A DNA stretch of 64,000 nucleotides from Azospirillum rugosum (lineage in GTDB: Bacteria; Pseudomonadota; Alphaproteobacteria; Azospirillales; Azospirillaceae): NCBI RefSeq assembly GCF_017876155.1, contig NZ_JAGINP010000004.1, forward strand, positions 309,085-373,084, in the 5' to 3' direction. Below, one piece after another: positions 1 through 8,946 of this stretch. The position numbers and the translations under genes are program-made. The notes beneath the pieces were generated by a model, which was not told where the DNA came from, did no database searches, and saw only the letters and a list, made by a program, of their open reading frames with translations. How positions within the stretch are numbered: position 1 is the stretch's first letter; each line of letters opens with the position of its first letter.

Positions 1-624
1 GCCGATCAGCACCGGGTTGTTCTTGGTGCGGCGGGCCAGCACCTGGATGGTGCGGCGGATTTCCTCGTCGCGGCCGATGACGGGGTCGAGCTTGCCCTCG
101 CGCGCCGACTCGGTCAGGTCGCGCGCGTACTTCTTCAGGGCGTCGTAGCCCTGCTCGGCGCTGGCCGTGTCGGCGGTGCGGCCCTTGCGGATCTCGTTGA
201 TCGCGGTGTTCAGCGACTGCGGGTTGACGCCGGCGCGCTTCAGCACGTTGGCGGACGGCGTGCCGTCGGCCATGGCGAGTGCCAGCAGGATGCGCTCCGC
301 GGTGACGTAGCTGTCGCCCGCCTTCTGGGCGATCTTCTCCGCCTGCTCGAACACGCGCGACAGTTCGGGCGACAGGTACACCTGCCCGGCCCCGCTGCCT
401 TCCACCTTGGGCTGCTTGTCCAGCTCCGCGTCCACGCCCGCCAGCGCCGCGGCGGGGTCGCCGCCGGCCGCCCGGATCAGGTTGGCCGCCAGCCCTTCCT
501 TGTCGTCCAGAAGGGTCTTCAGCAGATGTTCCGGCGTCAGCCGCTGGTGGCCGCGCCGCAAGGCGAGGGTCTGCGCCGCCTGCACGAAGCCGCGGCTGCG
601 CTCGGTGTACTTCTCGAAGTCCAT
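1..624 (-). CDS. clpB: ClpB disaggregase, N-terminal part (runs off the window)
   Basis: The first 208 codons of an AAA+ ClpB/Hsp104 chaperone, which with DnaK re-solubilises aggregated proteins in the cytoplasm after heat stress. The start [13 protein letters not shown] is followed by the double Clp-N repeat, including [15 protein letters not shown] and [15 protein letters not shown]. The linker [20 protein letters not shown] leads into the first ATPase domain, and the sequence leaves the window at KNNPVLIG, just before Walker A. An AAGGGAG ribosome-binding site lies about 8 bases before the ATG. No promoter was identified upstream. The remaining three quarters of the protein lie outside the window. 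Confidence 0.95.
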   Translation of the reverse strand, partial: MDFEKYTERSRGFVQAAQTLALRRGHQRLTPEHLLKTLLDDKEGLAANLIRAAGGDPAAALAGVDAELDKQPKVEGSGAGQVYLSPELSRVFEQAEKIAQKAGDSYVTAERILLALAMADGTPSANVLKRAGVNPQSLNTAINEIRKGRTADTASAEQGYDALKKYARDLTESAREGKLDPVIGRDEEIRRTIQVLARRTKNNPVLIG

Positions 625-783
625 AGGTCTGCTCCCTTATCCGCCGACCGTCCGCTGGGCAGCCCGGTCGATCCGATCCACAAACGATGTGCGATCCGCA
701 AGGATGCTGTGTTGCCGTAGATGTGGTAGCGTGTCCAGCCTATGCAAGACCACCTTGACCGAAGGGTTTTCGGAGGATGGGCC

Positions 784-1119
784 ATGGCCGAGTCGCGGCT
801 TGACGCGCTGTTGCGCCGCCGGGCAGAGGAGCGCCGGAAAGCGGCCATCCTGAGGGCGCGATCCGCGCTCGACTGGCTGTCCGGACAAGGGGTAGACGCC
901 GCGGTGATCGGATCGCTGGCCCGCGGCGGTTTCAAAGACCATTCGGACGTGGACTTCCTGGTGCTGTCCTGCCCGCCGCACCTGCGCTACGCCCTGGAAA
1001 CCGGGGTCGAGGCCGTAATGGAGGATCTTCCCTTCGATCTGGTCTATCTGGACGAAGTCAAGGCACCCCACCGCACCCGAATGCTGGAGGAAGCGGTCCG
1101 TGCACCCGATCTTCGCTGA
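784..1119 (+). CDS. MNT-type nucleotidyltransferase, probable antitoxin
   Basis: A 111-residue minimal nucleotidyltransferase. The motif GSLARGGFKDHSDVDFLV carries the G-S-x8-10-D-x-D metal- and nucleotide-binding signature of the MNT/MntA family, whose known members inactivate partner HEPN toxins by AMPylation. The ATG at 784 is chosen over the upstream in-frame ATG at 742 because GGAGG at 772-776 sits 7 bases before it. The 3' end overlaps the next gene, a HEPN-type protein, by 20 bases, the usual tight arrangement of MntA-HepT pairs. The function is inferred from motif and pairing. Confidence 0.75.
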   Translation: MAESRLDALLRRRAEERRKAAILRARSALDWLSGQGVDAAVIGSLARGGFKDHSDVDFLVLSCPPHLRYALETGVEAVMEDLPFDLVYLDEVKAPHRTRMLEEAVRAPDLR

Positions 1120-1591
1120 TCTCGACCTGGAATGGCGGCGCGTGGACGAGGAAGGGGCGTTGCTGGCCGAAGCGGTGCGGCGCTTCCGGGATGATCCGGC
1201 GATGCGGTCGGACCGGGTGATCCGTTGGCTGGCGGTCAGCGGCATCGCCTCCGGCGTCGAGAAGGCCTATTCCGGGGTCGAACGCATGCTGAAGATGATC
1301 GCGAGCACCATCGACGGATCGGTTCCGAAGGACGAAGCGTGGCATAGGACCCTGCTCGTCCGCATGGGCGTTGCCCTGCCTGCGGTACGGCCTCCGGTGC
1401 TGTCGGGGGGCACCCTATCGGCGTTCGACCGTTTGCGCGCCTTCCGTCACCGCGAACGCAACAGCTACGTTGGCGACCTCGACGAAGAGCGGTTGCTGGA
1501 GGTCGCGGACACGGTACCGGGGGCGCTGGCGGCGTTCCGCGCCGACCTCGATTCCTTTCGCCGCGCTTTGGAAGCTGAATCAAGCCCCTGA
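1100..1591 (+). CDS. HepT-like HEPN ribonuclease, probable toxin
   Basis: A 163-residue, mostly helical protein that starts with GTG inside the end of the MNT gene. A GGAGGAAG ribosome-binding site lies about 8 bases upstream, so the two genes are probably translationally coupled. Near residues 117-130 is RLRAFRHRERNSY, a variant of the HEPN R-x4-6-H motif with a downstream Tyr. This fits the 'ribonuclease toxin HepT-like' subfamily, whose C-termini read like GFRH...RN.Y followed by a long helix ending DLxxF. In characterised pairs the HEPN subunit cleaves RNA and is modified by the MNT partner. The divergent catalytic motif leaves activity uncertain. Confidence 0.65.
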   Translation: MHPIFADLDLEWRRVDEEGALLAEAVRRFRDDPAMRSDRVIRWLAVSGIASGVEKAYSGVERMLKMIASTIDGSVPKDEAWHRTLLVRMGVALPAVRPPVLSGGTLSAFDRLRAFRHRERNSYVGDLDEERLLEVADTVPGALAAFRADLDSFRRALEAESSP

Positions 1592-1600
1592 AGGCCCCGC

Positions 1601-2140
1601 ATGTCGGCCATCGCCACCACGTCCCGCCGCCCCATCGTGCCGCTGTCCCTGACCTCCTCGGCCCTGCGCCTCGCCTGGCACGCCCGCAACCTGTGGCATC
1701 TGGTCGCGCGGCCGCTGACCATGGGCGTGCGGGCCATCATCATCGACGAATCTGGGGACGAATCGGGCGGGGCTGGCGCGAGGCGGGTGCTGCTGATCCG
1801 GCACAGCTACGTCGGCGGCTGGCATTTTCCGGGCGGCGGGGTCGGAAAAGGCGAGACTCTGGTGGAGGCCATGCGCCGCGAGGTGCGGGAGGAGGTCGGG
1901 CTGAGCGTCGACAGCGACCCGCAGCCCTTCGCCGTCTACGCCCGCTTCCGTCATGGGGCGAGCGACCATGTGGCGGTCTTCGTCGCGCGGGAATGGTCAG
2001 GGACCCCCGTCGCGGACGGGGTGGAGATCGTGGAGGCGCGCTTTTTCCCGCTCGACCAGCTTCCCGACGACGTTTCCTCGGCGACGCGGCGGCGCTTGGC
2101 CGAGTTCCTGGGTCGGGAACCGGTGCCAGAGCGGTGGTGA
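1601..2140 (+). CDS. Nudix hydrolase
   Basis: A 179-residue protein with a complete Nudix box, GGGVGKGETLVEAMRREV followed by REEVGL, at about residues 81-104, matching G-x5-E-x7-R-E-U-x-E-E-x-G-U. Nudix enzymes hydrolyse nucleoside diphosphates linked to another moiety, with Mg2+ held by the Glu residues. The first 40 residues form a family-specific extension before the beta strand that begins MGVRAIII. It starts 9 bases after the HEPN gene stop, so it could be read through from the toxin-antitoxin pair, but nothing else links it to that system. The substrate cannot be predicted. Confidence 0.85.
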   Translation: MSAIATTSRRPIVPLSLTSSALRLAWHARNLWHLVARPLTMGVRAIIIDESGDESGGAGARRVLLIRHSYVGGWHFPGGGVGKGETLVEAMRREVREEVGLSVDSDPQPFAVYARFRHGASDHVAVFVAREWSGTPVADGVEIVEARFFPLDQLPDDVSSATRRRLAEFLGREPVPERW

Positions 2141-2176
2141 GTGCGTTGGTGAGTGCGTTGGTGAGTGCGTTGGTGA
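2136..2176 (+). repeat. 12-bp tandem repeat over the Nudix stop codon
   Basis: Three perfect copies of GGTGAGTGCGTT followed by a partial fourth (GGTGA). The first copy contains the TGA stop of the Nudix gene. Frame is preserved by the 12-bp period, so copy number changes would not alter the protein. Confidence 0.9.
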
Positions 2177-2233
2177 CGGATTCCGTTCGCGACGGTTGAC
2201 AGAACCGAATCGGTCCCACCATTGTGCAGTGCA

Positions 2234-3016
2234 ATGACCGCGACCGTCGCCGCCATCCGCCGCTACCCCATCAAGGGGCTGAGCGGCCAGGACCTGCCCG
2301 CCGTTGACCTCGTCACCGGCCAGCCGATCCCGTTCGACCGCCGTTTCGGCATCCTGCATGGGCCGGCGGCGCAAGACGCCGGATTGGATGCGGGGGTCTG
2401 GCGGCCCAACGAGGATTTCTTCACGCTCGACCGCAACGAAAAGCTGGCGCTTCTCGACAGCGAGTTCGACGAGGACACCCAGTCGCTGATCATCCGGCGC
2501 GGCGGCAAGCCCGTGTCGCGCGGGCGGTTGGACCAGCCCATGGGCCGGATGCTGGTGGAGCAGTTCTTCGCCGCCTACCTCGCCGGCGCCGCTCCCGGGC
2601 TTCCCAAGCTCGCCGAGGCGAAGGACGCCGCCTTCACCGACCGGGAAGAGGCGGCCGTCTCGATCCTGAACCTCGCCAGCGTGCGCGACCTGGAGGAGCG
2701 GGTGGCCAAGCAGCCGGTCGACCCGCGCCGTTTCCGCGCCAACCTGATGATCGATGGGCTGGAGCCGTGGGTGGAGCGCCAGTGGATCGGTGCCCTGCTG
2801 ACCGTCGGCGGAGCGACCCTGCGGGTCTGCGCCCACAAGGATTGCCGCTCGTCCAGCGAGGTGAACCCGGCCACGGGCGCGCGCGACTTCAACACGCTTC
2901 CAATCCTGGAGCGCGGCTACGGCCACACGCAGTGCGGGGTCTACGCCCGCGTGGTGCAGGGCGGCCGGATCGCGCTGGGCGACCCGGTGACCCTGTCCGA
3001 CACCACGCTTCCCTGA
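2234..3016 (+). CDS. MOSC domain protein with N-terminal beta-barrel
   Basis: A 260-residue protein with an N-terminal MOSC_N barrel (IRRYPIKGLSGQDL) and a C-terminal MOSC core (about residues 115-255). FRANLMIDGLEPWVE and the conserved Cys in LRVCAHKDCRSS correspond to the sulfur-carrying cysteine of the molybdenum-cofactor sulfurase C-terminal family. Members transfer or bind sulfur on metal-sulfur clusters or handle N-hydroxylated substrates (YiiM/YcbX/mARC relatives). The ATG at 2234 is preferred; an in-frame TTG lies four codons upstream. The gene stands alone between the Nudix gene and a convergent DUF4167 gene. Confidence 0.85.
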   Translation: MTATVAAIRRYPIKGLSGQDLPAVDLVTGQPIPFDRRFGILHGPAAQDAGLDAGVWRPNEDFFTLDRNEKLALLDSEFDEDTQSLIIRRGGKPVSRGRLDQPMGRMLVEQFFAAYLAGAAPGLPKLAEAKDAAFTDREEAAVSILNLASVRDLEERVAKQPVDPRRFRANLMIDGLEPWVERQWIGALLTVGGATLRVCAHKDCRSSSEVNPATGARDFNTLPILERGYGHTQCGVYARVVQGGRIALGDPVTLSDTTLP

Positions 3017-3051
3017 AGGAAACAGGCCCAAGGGAGTGGGCCGGCGAACGC

Positions 3052-3480
3052 TCAGGCGTTCAGCGGGGCCCGTTCGTCCGCGCCGTCGGCTTCCTCGCCG
3101 GCCTCGCCAACCTCGTCCTCGTCGGCCGGCATGTTGCCGGACAGCGCGCCATGGCCGTTGCCGCCCGGATTGCGCTGGCGGTTTTCCGATTCCTGGATCT
3201 GGTTGATGATGCGGAAATAATGTTCCGCGTGCTGCAGGTAATTTTCCGCCTGGATGCGGTCACCGGAGGACGCGGCGTCGCGCGCCAGCGCCTGGTACTT
3301 CTCATGGACCTGCCACGCGTTGCCGCGGATGCGCACGTCCGGGCCGTTGCTGTCGAACGTCTGGTGCCGCAGCGGGACGTTCTGCCGGCGGTTTCCACCG
3401 CCGCCGCCGCCACCACCTCCGCCACCACCGCCGCCGTTGCCACGACCGCGCGAGCGCCTGGAGTTCGGTCCTTGTCTCAT
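3052..3480 (-). CDS. DUF4167 protein with poly-glycine linker
   Basis: A 142-residue small protein typical of alphaproteobacteria. It begins with a basic MRQGPNSRRSRGRGN segment, then has an uninterrupted glycine run of about 14 residues, then the DUF4167 core (FDSNGPDVRIRGNAWQVHEK through AENYLQHAEHYFRIINQIQE), and ends with an acidic low-complexity tail. The basic Arg/Gly-rich start suggests RNA or nucleic-acid binding, but the function of the family is not known to me. The ATG at 3480 is used because the open frame further upstream does not resemble the family. It lies downstream of prmC on the same strand, after a gap of about 300 bases. Confidence 0.85.
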   Translation of the reverse strand: MRQGPNSRRSRGRGNGGGGGGGGGGGGGGNRRQNVPLRHQTFDSNGPDVRIRGNAWQVHEKYQALARDAASSGDRIQAENYLQHAEHYFRIINQIQESENRQRNPGGNGHGALSGNMPADEDEVGEAGEEADGADERAPLNA

Positions 3481-3781
3481 TTGGCTCTTAGGGCCCTCTG
3501 CAAGAGAAGCGCAATCCCCGGAATACCCCGGCGGCCGTCCTGGCCGTCGAGCCCGCCGCGGAGCAGTCCGCGGATGGGTCACGGGGAGCAAACGACGCGC
3601 CCGCCCTCAAACCGGGTGGCCTAGCGGACTTCCGCCCACCTGCGCGGAGTTTCCGGTGGCCTTGGGAACGCCCCTGGGGCCATCGTCCCTAGGGTTGTCG
3701 TCGTACCCTGCACCCTAATGGGGACGGCGCAGCAATCCAACCTTTTTTTTTGGGGGCAACCTGTTTTTAAGACGGCCGGAT
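3481..3781. other. Intergenic gap between prmC and the DUF4167 gene
   Basis: About 300 bases with no convincing gene. It contains a run of nine T followed by five G near 3741-3755 and a second T-run near 3763-3768. On the minus strand these would be A-runs, so they do not make a terminator for prmC. No clear promoter hexamers were found. Confidence 0.5.
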
Positions 3782-4636
3782 TTACGGGGCCTTGCGGGCC
3801 AGGACGCAGCGTTCCACCCCGCCCAGGTCGCGGAACACACCCCGCACCTCCAGCCCCGCCGCCTGGAGCAGCCCCGCCACATCGCCCGCCTGCCCCTGCC
3901 CGACCTCCAGCGCGGCGAGCCCGCCGGGCTCCAGCAGGCCCGGAAGCTGCGCCGCGATTGCCCGGTAGGCGTCCAGCCCGTCCGCCCCGCCGTCGAGCGC
4001 GCGCCGCGGGTCGTGCTCCCGCACCTCCGGCGCCAGGGTGGCGATGTCGGCGCTGGGGATGTAAGGCGGGTTGGAGACGACGACGTCGAAGCGCTCCGCC
4101 AGCCCCTCGCCCCAGTTCCCGGCCTGGAAGCGCGCCCGCCCGGCCAGCCCATTGCGCGCCGCGTTGTCCGCCGCCGCCGCGACCGCGTTCGGGCTGAGGT
4201 CCACCCCCACGCCCGAGGATTGCGGCAACTCGGCAAGCAGCGCCAGCAGGATGCAACCCGTCCCCGTGCCGAGGTCGAGCAGCCGCAGGGGGGCGGCGGG
4301 ATCGGGCACGGCTTTCAGCACCGTCTCCACCACCGTCTCGGTGTCCGGCCGCGGCTCCAGCGTGTCGGGGTTGAGGGCGAGGTCGATCGTCCAGAACTCC
4401 CGATGGCCCAGGATGCGCCCCACCGGCTCATGCGCCGCGCGGCGCTCCACCAACGCCATGACGCGGGCCGCGTCGGCGTCGGGGATGGGCGTGTCGGCCC
4501 TGAGGAAGAAGTCCTCGCGGGTGAGGGTCAGCGCGTGCTCGATGAGCAACCGTGTGTCGAGGTCCGGCGTGTCCACGCCGGCCTCGCGCAGACGGGCTTC
4601 GGCGGCGCGGCGGAGCTGTTTCAATGTTTGGGTCAT
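3782..4636 (-). CDS. prmC: Release-factor glutamine methyltransferase PrmC (HemK)
   Basis: A 284-residue SAM-dependent methyltransferase that N5-methylates the Gln of the GGQ motif in release factors RF1 and RF2. The N-terminal helical domain (LRRAAEARLREAGVDTPDLD) is followed by the SAM site LLDLGTGTGC and the catalytic, substrate-binding NPPY motif in VVSNPPYIPS. The start MTQTLK at 4636 is chosen because the 40 in-frame codons upstream encode only the palindromic repeat. In many bacteria prmC directly follows prfA, its substrate gene. Here it is separated from prfA by an inserted palindrome/DUF559 element on the opposite strand, so prmC may need its own promoter. Confidence 0.93.
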   Translation of the reverse strand: MTQTLKQLRRAAEARLREAGVDTPDLDTRLLIEHALTLTREDFFLRADTPIPDADAARVMALVERRAAHEPVGRILGHREFWTIDLALNPDTLEPRPDTETVVETVLKAVPDPAAPLRLLDLGTGTGCILLALLAELPQSSGVGVDLSPNAVAAAADNAARNGLAGRARFQAGNWGEGLAERFDVVVSNPPYIPSADIATLAPEVREHDPRRALDGGADGLDAYRAIAAQLPGLLEPGGLAALEVGQGQAGDVAGLLQAAGLEVRGVFRDLGGVERCVLARKAP

Positions 4637-4638
4637 AG

Positions 4639-4739
4639 CCCCCTCCCCAACCCTCCCCCGCCTCTGGCGGTGGAGGGAGCTTGGACACTGCGGCGTTTCG
4701 TCCCCTCCACCGCGAAGCGGGGGAGGGTTAGGGAGGGGG
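4639..4739. repeat. Inverted pair of GC-rich REP-like palindromes
   Basis: Two copies of one roughly 40-base element in opposite orientation, at 4639-4678 and 4701-4739. Each reads about CCCTCCCCAACCCTCCCCCG and then a short loop and GGTGGAGGG, so each can fold on itself (CCCTCC with GGAGGG) and the two can pair with each other. They lie immediately upstream of the prmC start and just upstream of the DUF559 gene. A third copy of the same family overlaps the 3' end of the DUF559 gene. Confidence 0.85.
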
Positions 4740-4755
4740 CAAAAGGACGCATACA

Positions 4756-5139
4756 ATGCCCCGCATCACGGAGAAAACACGCAACCGCGCGCGGACTATG
4801 CGCCGCGAGCCCACGGATGCGGAGCGGAAGCTGTGGTCCATCATACGGCGCCGGCAAATTGGCGGGTGGTACTTCCGCCGCCAGCATCCTATTCCCCCTT
4901 ACATTGCGGACTTCGCCTGCGTCGAGACCATGCTGATCGTCGAGGTCGATGGCGGGCAGCACGCAGAGTCCGCCTATGACGCTGCTCGGGACAGGCACTT
5001 GCGGCAACACGGCTGGCGGATCCTGCGGTTCTGGAACAACGACGTGCTCGGCAATTCCGAGGGCGTGGCGCGCATGATCGGCGACGCCCTCGGTCCCCTC
5101 CCCAGCCCTCCCCCGCCTGCGGCGGTGGAGGGGGCTTGA
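4756..5139 (+). CDS. DUF559 / Vsr-like endonuclease-fold protein
   Basis: A 127-residue protein of the DUF559 family, which is related to very-short-patch-repair endonucleases with a PD-(D/E)xK-like fold. Motifs visible: AERKLWSIIRRRQIGGWYFR, YIADFACVE, LIVEVDGGQH and GWRILRFWNNDVL. The D and E residues of the middle two motifs are the expected metal ligands. The last 14 residues (PLPSPPPPAAVEGA) are translated from the flanking palindromic repeat, so the gene has captured a repeat as its 3' end. It lies in opposite orientation between prfA and prmC, with inverted palindromes on both sides. The biological role of such nucleases is unknown; I infer an association with spread of the repeats. 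Confidence 0.85.
   Translation: MPRITEKTRNRARTMRREPTDAERKLWSIIRRRQIGGWYFRRQHPIPPYIADFACVETMLIVEVDGGQHAESAYDAARDRHLRQHGWRILRFWNNDVLGNSEGVARMIGDALGPLPSPPPPAAVEGA
5094..5134. repeat. Third REP-like palindrome, overlapping the DUF559 3' end
   Basis: Same family as the pair at 4639-4739 and in the orientation of its first copy: CCCTCCCCAGCCCTCCCCCG, a short loop, then GGCGGTGGAGGGGG. It is inverted relative to the copy at 4701-4739, so the DUF559 gene lies between inverted copies. It also encodes the C-terminal residues of the DUF559 protein. Confidence 0.85.
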
Positions 5140-5148
5140 GCGCTTGGC

Positions 5149-6237
<1,089 letters not shown>

Positions 6238-7555
6238 TCCCATCGATTTGGGGGCCATCACTCTCGGCCAGCCGGAACAGCTGGAACAGCAGCCGTTCGG
6301 CCGCCGCCCGCTCCACCAGCCCGGCCCCGCCGGTGTCGGCGCCACCCTCCGAGCCGTCGCCCGCCGCCATGGCCCGCAACGCCTCCGACGGGCCGTGCAG
6401 CAGCCGGTTGACCAGCAGCCGCGTCGCCGCCGCCGCATCCAGCCCGCGGTGCTCGTCCAGCAGCCGCCGACGCTCCGCCTCGAAATGCGCGCGCAGCGCC
6501 GCCACGGCGGGCACCGCAGCACGCTCCGCCCGATGCCGGGCGAAGGCCGCCACGGCCTCGTCCACGATGGCCCACGCCGCCTTGGTCGCCGCCTCGCGCC
6601 CCACCCGCCCCTGCAGCGCCACGCGCTCCAGGTCGGCGAGGTCGTAGACGAACGCCTCGTCCAGCGACGCGACCGCCGGGTCCACGTCGGCCGGGATGGC
6701 CGCGTCCACCACGAACACCGGGCGCCGGCGGCGGCGCTTCAACGCCGCCCCCAACGCCTGCGCCGACAGGATATAGCGCCCCAGACCGGCCGCGGTCACC
6801 ACGATATCCGCACCGGCCAGCGCGGAATCGAGATCCGCCCAGGGAACGAAGTGGCTGTCCATCCGCCGCGCCGCCGATTCGGCCCGGCGATCCACCGGGG
6901 AGGCCACCGTCAGCCGCCCCAGCCCGGCCTCGCGCAGGCCGTCCAGCACCAGCGCCCCCATGTCGCCGAGGCCCATCAATAGGCCGGAGCAGCGCTTCAG
7001 GTCGCCGTGCAGGTCGCGCGCCACCTGGACCGCCGCCGCGACGAGCGAAGTTGCCCCCTCCGCGATCGGTGTTTCCCGGCGCACCCGCTTGGCGGCGCCG
7101 TAGGCCGCCTGGAAGAGGCTCTCCAGCGCCGGCCCGGTGAGCCCGGCCGTCGCGGCGTGGCGGTGCGCCGCCTTCAATTGGCCGAGGATGTGCGGCTCGC
7201 CCACGATCTGGCTGTCCAACGAGCAGGCGACGGCGAAGACGTGCCGGACCGCGTCCACCCCGGTCAGCGTGTAGAGCTGCCCGGCGAGGTCCGGCTCCGA
7301 CAGGCCGACCCGCTCCGCCATGATCCCGGCGACGGCGAGCGCCGCTTCGTGCGGGCGCTCATCGACCGCCTGCACCTCCACCCGGTCGCAGGTGCTGAGC
7401 CACACCGCCTGGGTCAGGCCGGCGTCGCGCAGGCGATCCAGCATCATCGGCACCTCCGCCTCCTCCGTCGTCAGACGGTCGCGGATCGCGCCCGAACAGG
7501 TCCGGTGGCTGGCGCCGATGACGAAGTAGGAGGAGGTCACGGATGGGCTTTTTCA

Positions 7556-7636
7556 ATCCACAGAGGAACACAGATAAACACAGATTGGGCGCTATGGCAG
7601 TGCCGATCGCTCCGCGTTCATCCGTGCCGTCCGTGG
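7556..7636. repeat. CACAGA-type intergenic inverted repeat
   Basis: The left arm at 7556-7586 contains CACAGAGGAACACAGATAAA; the right arm near 7614-7636 reads GCGTTCATCCGTGCCGTCCG. The arms are imperfect inverted copies. They resemble the dispersed repeat built on (CC)ACAGATGAACACGGAT that I recall from many proteobacterial genomes. It fills the space between hemA and ispG. Confidence 0.6.
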
Positions 7637-7644
7637 AAAGGCGG

Positions 7645-8787
7645 TCACTCCGCCGCCGGAGCGCTCTCGACAGCCTGTTCAGCCACCTTGGCGGCCTCGA
7701 TCTCCGCCGCCTTCTTCTCGACCAGGCCGACGAGGTGCTCGACGATGTCCTGGTCCTTCAGCCGGTGGTCGGTCACGCCGGACAGGTAGACCTGGTGGGT
7801 GTTGTTGCCGCCGCCGGTCAGGCCGATGTCGGTCTCCCGCGCCTCGCCGGGGCCGTTCACGACGCAGCCGATGACCGACAGGGTCAGCGGCGTGGTGATG
7901 TGGGCCAGCCGGGCCTCCAGCAGTTCCACCGTCTTGATGACGTTGAAGTTCTGGCGCGCGCAGCTGGGGCAGGAGATGACCGTGACGCCGCGGCGGCGCA
8001 GGCCGAGCGACTTCAGCATCTCGTAGCCGACCTGCACCTCTTCCGTCGGGTCGGCCGACAGGGACACGCGCATGGTGTCGCCGATCCCCGACCACAGCAG
8101 CATGCCGAGCCCGATGGACGACTTCACCGTGCCGGCCCGCAGCCCGCCGGCCTCGGTGATGCCGATGTGCAGCGGGTAGTCGCAGGCCTCCGCCAGCCCC
8201 TGGTAGGCGGCGACGGCGAGGAACACGTCGGAGGCCTTCACCGAGATCTTGAACTCGGTGAAATCGTGGTCCTCCAGGATCTTGGCGTGGTTCAGCGCGC
8301 TTTCGACCAGCGCTTCCGGGCAGGGCTCCCCGTACTTCTCCAGCAGGTCCTGCTCCAGGGAGCCGGCGTTGACGCCGATGCGCATGGAGCAGCCATAGTC
8401 CTTGGCCGCCTTCACCACCTCGCGCACGCGCTCGGCCGAGCCGATGTTGCCCGGGTTGATGCGCAGGCAGGCGGCACCGCTCTGCGCCGCCTCGATGGCG
8501 CGCTTGTAGTGGAAATGGATGTCCGCGACGATCGGGACGTTGACCTGGGGCACGATCTGCTTCAGGGCCAGCGCCGATTCCTGGTCGGGGCAGGACACGC
8601 GCACGATGTCGGCGCCCACGCGCTCCGCCGCCAGGATCTGCTCCACCGTCGCCTTCACGTCGGCGGTGGGCGTGTTCGTCATGGTCTGCACCGAGATCGG
8701 CGCGTCGCCGCCGACGAGCACGTTGCCCACCCGGATCTGGCGGGACTTGCGGCGGAGAATCTGGCGGTAGGGACGCACGCTGCTCAT
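7645..8787 (-). CDS. ispG: 4-hydroxy-3-methylbut-2-en-1-yl diphosphate synthase
   Basis: A 380-residue IspG/GcpE enzyme of the MEP isoprenoid pathway, which converts methylerythritol cyclodiphosphate to HMBPP using a [4Fe-4S] cluster. The TIM-barrel half begins [20 protein letters not shown]. The cluster ligands are in [10 protein letters not shown] and [11 protein letters not shown], giving the three conserved cysteines. The C-terminus has an Ala/Glu-rich tail. It lies downstream of a RodZ-like gene on the same strand with a gap of about 160 bases. Confidence 0.96.
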   Translation of the reverse strand: MSSVRPYRQILRRKSRQIRVGNVLVGGDAPISVQTMTNTPTADVKATVEQILAAERVGADIVRVSCPDQESALALKQIVPQVNVPIVADIHFHYKRAIEAAQSGAACLRINPGNIGSAERVREVVKAAKDYGCSMRIGVNAGSLEQDLLEKYGEPCPEALVESALNHAKILEDHDFTEFKISVKASDVFLAVAAYQGLAEACDYPLHIGITEAGGLRAGTVKSSIGLGMLLWSGIGDTMRVSLSADPTEEVQVGYEMLKSLGLRRRGVTVISCPSCARQNFNVIKTVELLEARLAHITTPLTLSVIGCVVNGPGEARETDIGLTGGGNNTHQVYLSGVTDHRLKDQDIVEHLVGLVEKKAAEIEAAKVAEQAVESAPAAE

Positions 8788-8946
8788 GGGATTCAGCCTC
8801 GGGGCTTCGAACGGAGGGACCGGTCGCGAAGGCGCCGTCCACGCCCTTATAGCGCAGCCGGCGTCACGCCTGAAGTGCGGTCGAAGCCTGGGGATTCAAG
8901 TCTGCCATCCGTCCGAACCCACCGGCCGGGTCGCGCTCGGCCGGGT

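Noticed and set aside
3410..3450. CCGCCGCC run as a possible simple repeat element
   Set aside because: It encodes the poly-glycine linker normal for the DUF4167 protein.
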